A stretch of 34,085 nucleotides of DNA. Origin: Bacteroidales bacterium. Lineage in GTDB: Bacteria; Bacteroidota; Bacteroidia; Bacteroidales; VadinHA17. The translations under genes and the position numbers were made by a program. Of this stretch, positions 33,177-34,085 are shown one piece after another. The notes under the pieces are model-generated. The model worked only from the letters and a program-made list of their open reading frames with translations. It made no database searches and had not been told where the DNA came from. The first letter of the stretch is position 1; every line of letters begins with the position of its first letter. The stretch is taken from positions 1 through 34,085 of the forward strand of contig WXFE01000091.1 of NCBI GenBank assembly GCA_009881065.1, read 5' to 3'.

Positions 33177-33271
33177 ATGAAACCCACATATATTTCATAC
33201 ATAAACACGTATGTATATAATTATCAAACATGCGGGTTCCATAATACCATTAAAATCAAAATTGTATTATG
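33177..33271 (+). repeat. Start-codon leader element, copy 3
   Basis: 95 nt filling the whole gap between the TonB receptor stop and the lipoprotein ATG. Outer stem: 33177-33189 pairs with 33230-33242, 11 of 13. Inner segments: TATAT (33189-33193), ATACA (33197-33201) and TGTAT (33212-33216). The second pairing is perfect and the first has one A-C mismatch. Terminal hairpin: CATAAT (33240-33245) pairs with ATTATG (33266-33271), including the start codon. The first ATG opens a 31-codon leader frame whose TGA (33270-33272) overlaps the lipoprotein ATG. Confidence 0.7.
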
Positions 33272-34066
33272 ATGAAAAAGAAGCAAATTTATATCGTTTC
33301 CCTGGGTTTGGCATTACTCCTGTTTTCCTGTGAGTACTATATCGGATTGAACCAGCAGCCAAAATTCGTAAATAAGCATACTGAAGAAGGATTGAATGTT
33401 TTTGGTTTGCTTCGCCCTGATTCAACCGAAGGGTTTAACAAATCGTTTGTATATGTTAACAGGGTTTTTCCGGCACTTGAGCTTGAGGGCTATGACATTT
33501 TGAAACCTGCATTTGTGAAGATTGATAAAATTGTTCAGGATAGTTTGACGGAGTCTGTTGTGTTTTCTTTACTACCGTCGCAAACTGTAAGAACCGACAC
33601 TGTATACCGCCCTGCAACATATTTTTCACCGGGAGCCGGCGAACGATACAGGTTAACTTGTAAATATGAGGGAATGCCTGATGCAATTGGTGAAACAATT
33701 ATCCCTTCAAAACCGCAAATAGACCCTGAGACTATAATAATCGACAGGAAAATGATATCTTTTTCTTTGCTTCCTGATAGTCTTACAGGCATGGTAGATA
33801 TATACCAAATCGCGGATAATGACAATCATTTATTAGTTTCACGCCTTGTAACATTTCCTGATAGGAAAACAGATGTTGAGATTATACTGCCTTTTGATCA
33901 TTCCGGAACAAGATTAATGATCTGTGCATATGATCAAAATATGGCAGCATATATTGGCAACTCGAATATTTCACTGAACTTTAATAAGTTCCGGACTACA
34001 ATTTCTACATTGATGAGCGGATTTGGCGTATTTGGATCAATGAATTTTTATGAAATGGAATTATAG
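33269..34066 (+). CDS. DUF4249-like lipoprotein
   Basis: 265 residues with a lipobox (LLLFSC, Cys21), so an exported lipid-anchored protein. The body is beta-rich with Thr/Ser/Asp and resembles DUF4249, a Bacteroidota family encoded beside TonB receptors (FGLLRPDS near the start, RYRLTCKYEGMPDAIGETIIPSKP in the middle, split here by family knowledge rather than by catalytic residues). It probably works with the TonB receptor at 30781, as an accessory surface lipoprotein. ATG 33269 is the one held in the leader element; ATG 33272 follows directly. The last gene of the AT-rich cassette; a palindromic repeat begins 4 nt later. Confidence 0.82.
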   Translation: MMKKKQIYIVSLGLALLLFSCEYYIGLNQQPKFVNKHTEEGLNVFGLLRPDSTEGFNKSFVYVNRVFPALELEGYDILKPAFVKIDKIVQDSLTESVVFSLLPSQTVRTDTVYRPATYFSPGAGERYRLTCKYEGMPDAIGETIIPSKPQIDPETIIIDRKMISFSLLPDSLTGMVDIYQIADNDNHLLVSRLVTFPDRKTDVEIILPFDHSGTRLMICAYDQNMAAYIGNSNISLNFNKFRTTISTLMSGFGVFGSMNFYEMEL

Positions 34067-34070
34067 GGTG

Positions 34071-34085
34071 TATAGCGAGGGGTCT
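34071..34085 (+). repeat. Left half of the GAGGGGTCT palindrome, cut by the window edge
   Basis: TATAGCGAGGGGTCT matches the left arm of the palindrome at 29306-29339 (TAGCGAGGGGTCT). It follows the AT-rich cassette, as the first copy precedes it. Confidence 0.6.

Noticed and set aside
22951..33271. Integron attC sites as an explanation for the three repeated elements
   Set aside because: The ends do not fit RYYYAAC/GTTRRRY, no integrase is present, and the elements lie before genes and include their start codons.
22951..33271. Invertible promoters, as known in Bacteroides, for the repeated elements
   Set aside because: The outer arms are short and imperfect, the promoter of copy 1 lies outside the element, and the start codon would be disrupted by inversion.

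Overview
The window looks like a chromosomal segment of a Bacteroidota species, probably order Bacteroidales. Three things point there. Promoters fit the TTTG-N19-TAnnTTTG pattern rather than the E. coli type. The gene families include DUF4293, DUF5916, DUF4249, TonB receptors with a CarboxypepD_reg-like domain, and PD40-OmpA proteins. Shine-Dalgarno sequences are nearly absent. No rRNA, tRNA, IS transposase, phage gene or CRISPR array was seen.

Layout. 1-564: the start of an acidic protein running off the left edge and a small membrane protein. 583-8744: a signalling/secretion-like locus with a C39-peptidase ABC exporter, an ECF sigma factor, an exported TPR-CHAT protease, a 43-aa double-glycine leader peptide (6825-6956), a membrane TPR protein shaped like an anti-sigma factor, and an orphan soluble histidine kinase. 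8862-15596 (minus): a tight operon of three secreted phosphatases (purple acid phosphatase-like, 5'-nucleotidase, alkaline phosphatase) followed by queE and an OmpA/PD40 protein. 15718-19768 (plus): a DUF1343/NamZ-like protein, a TSUP transporter, an IMPACT/YigZ protein and pyrBI. 19825-22800 (minus): DUF5916 and DUF4293. 23045-23908: a nucleoside phosphorylase. 23898-27450 (minus): coiled-coil protein, zapA, probable 6S RNA, rny and wecB. 27561-29276: an exported M23 peptidase. 29653-34066: an AT-rich cassette of an exported unknown protein, a TonB-dependent receptor and a DUF4249-like lipoprotein.

Two observations stand out. First, the exporter/sigma/CHAT/GG-peptide/TPR cluster has all the parts expected of a secreted-peptide circuit in which a periplasmic caspase-like protease could control an ECF sigma factor. 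The peptide gene is easily missed because it is so short. Second, a ~97-nt element occurs three times (22951-23047, 29559-29655, 33177-33271). Each copy ends on the start codon of an unrelated gene. Three helices keep their pairing despite sequence changes: an outer stem, two mutually exclusive inner hairpins, and a terminal hairpin whose 3' arm is the start codon. Each copy also opens with an in-frame ATG encoding a short MKPT... leader peptide. This looks like a dispersed, undescribed cis-regulatory RNA or attenuator-like element.

The AT-rich cassette is bracketed by copies of a GAGGGGTCTGCAGACCCCTC palindrome (29306-29339 and, cut by the window edge, 34071-34085), which suggests it was acquired or is bounded by a mobile repeat. 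The rest of the window is mostly ordinary housekeeping genes.
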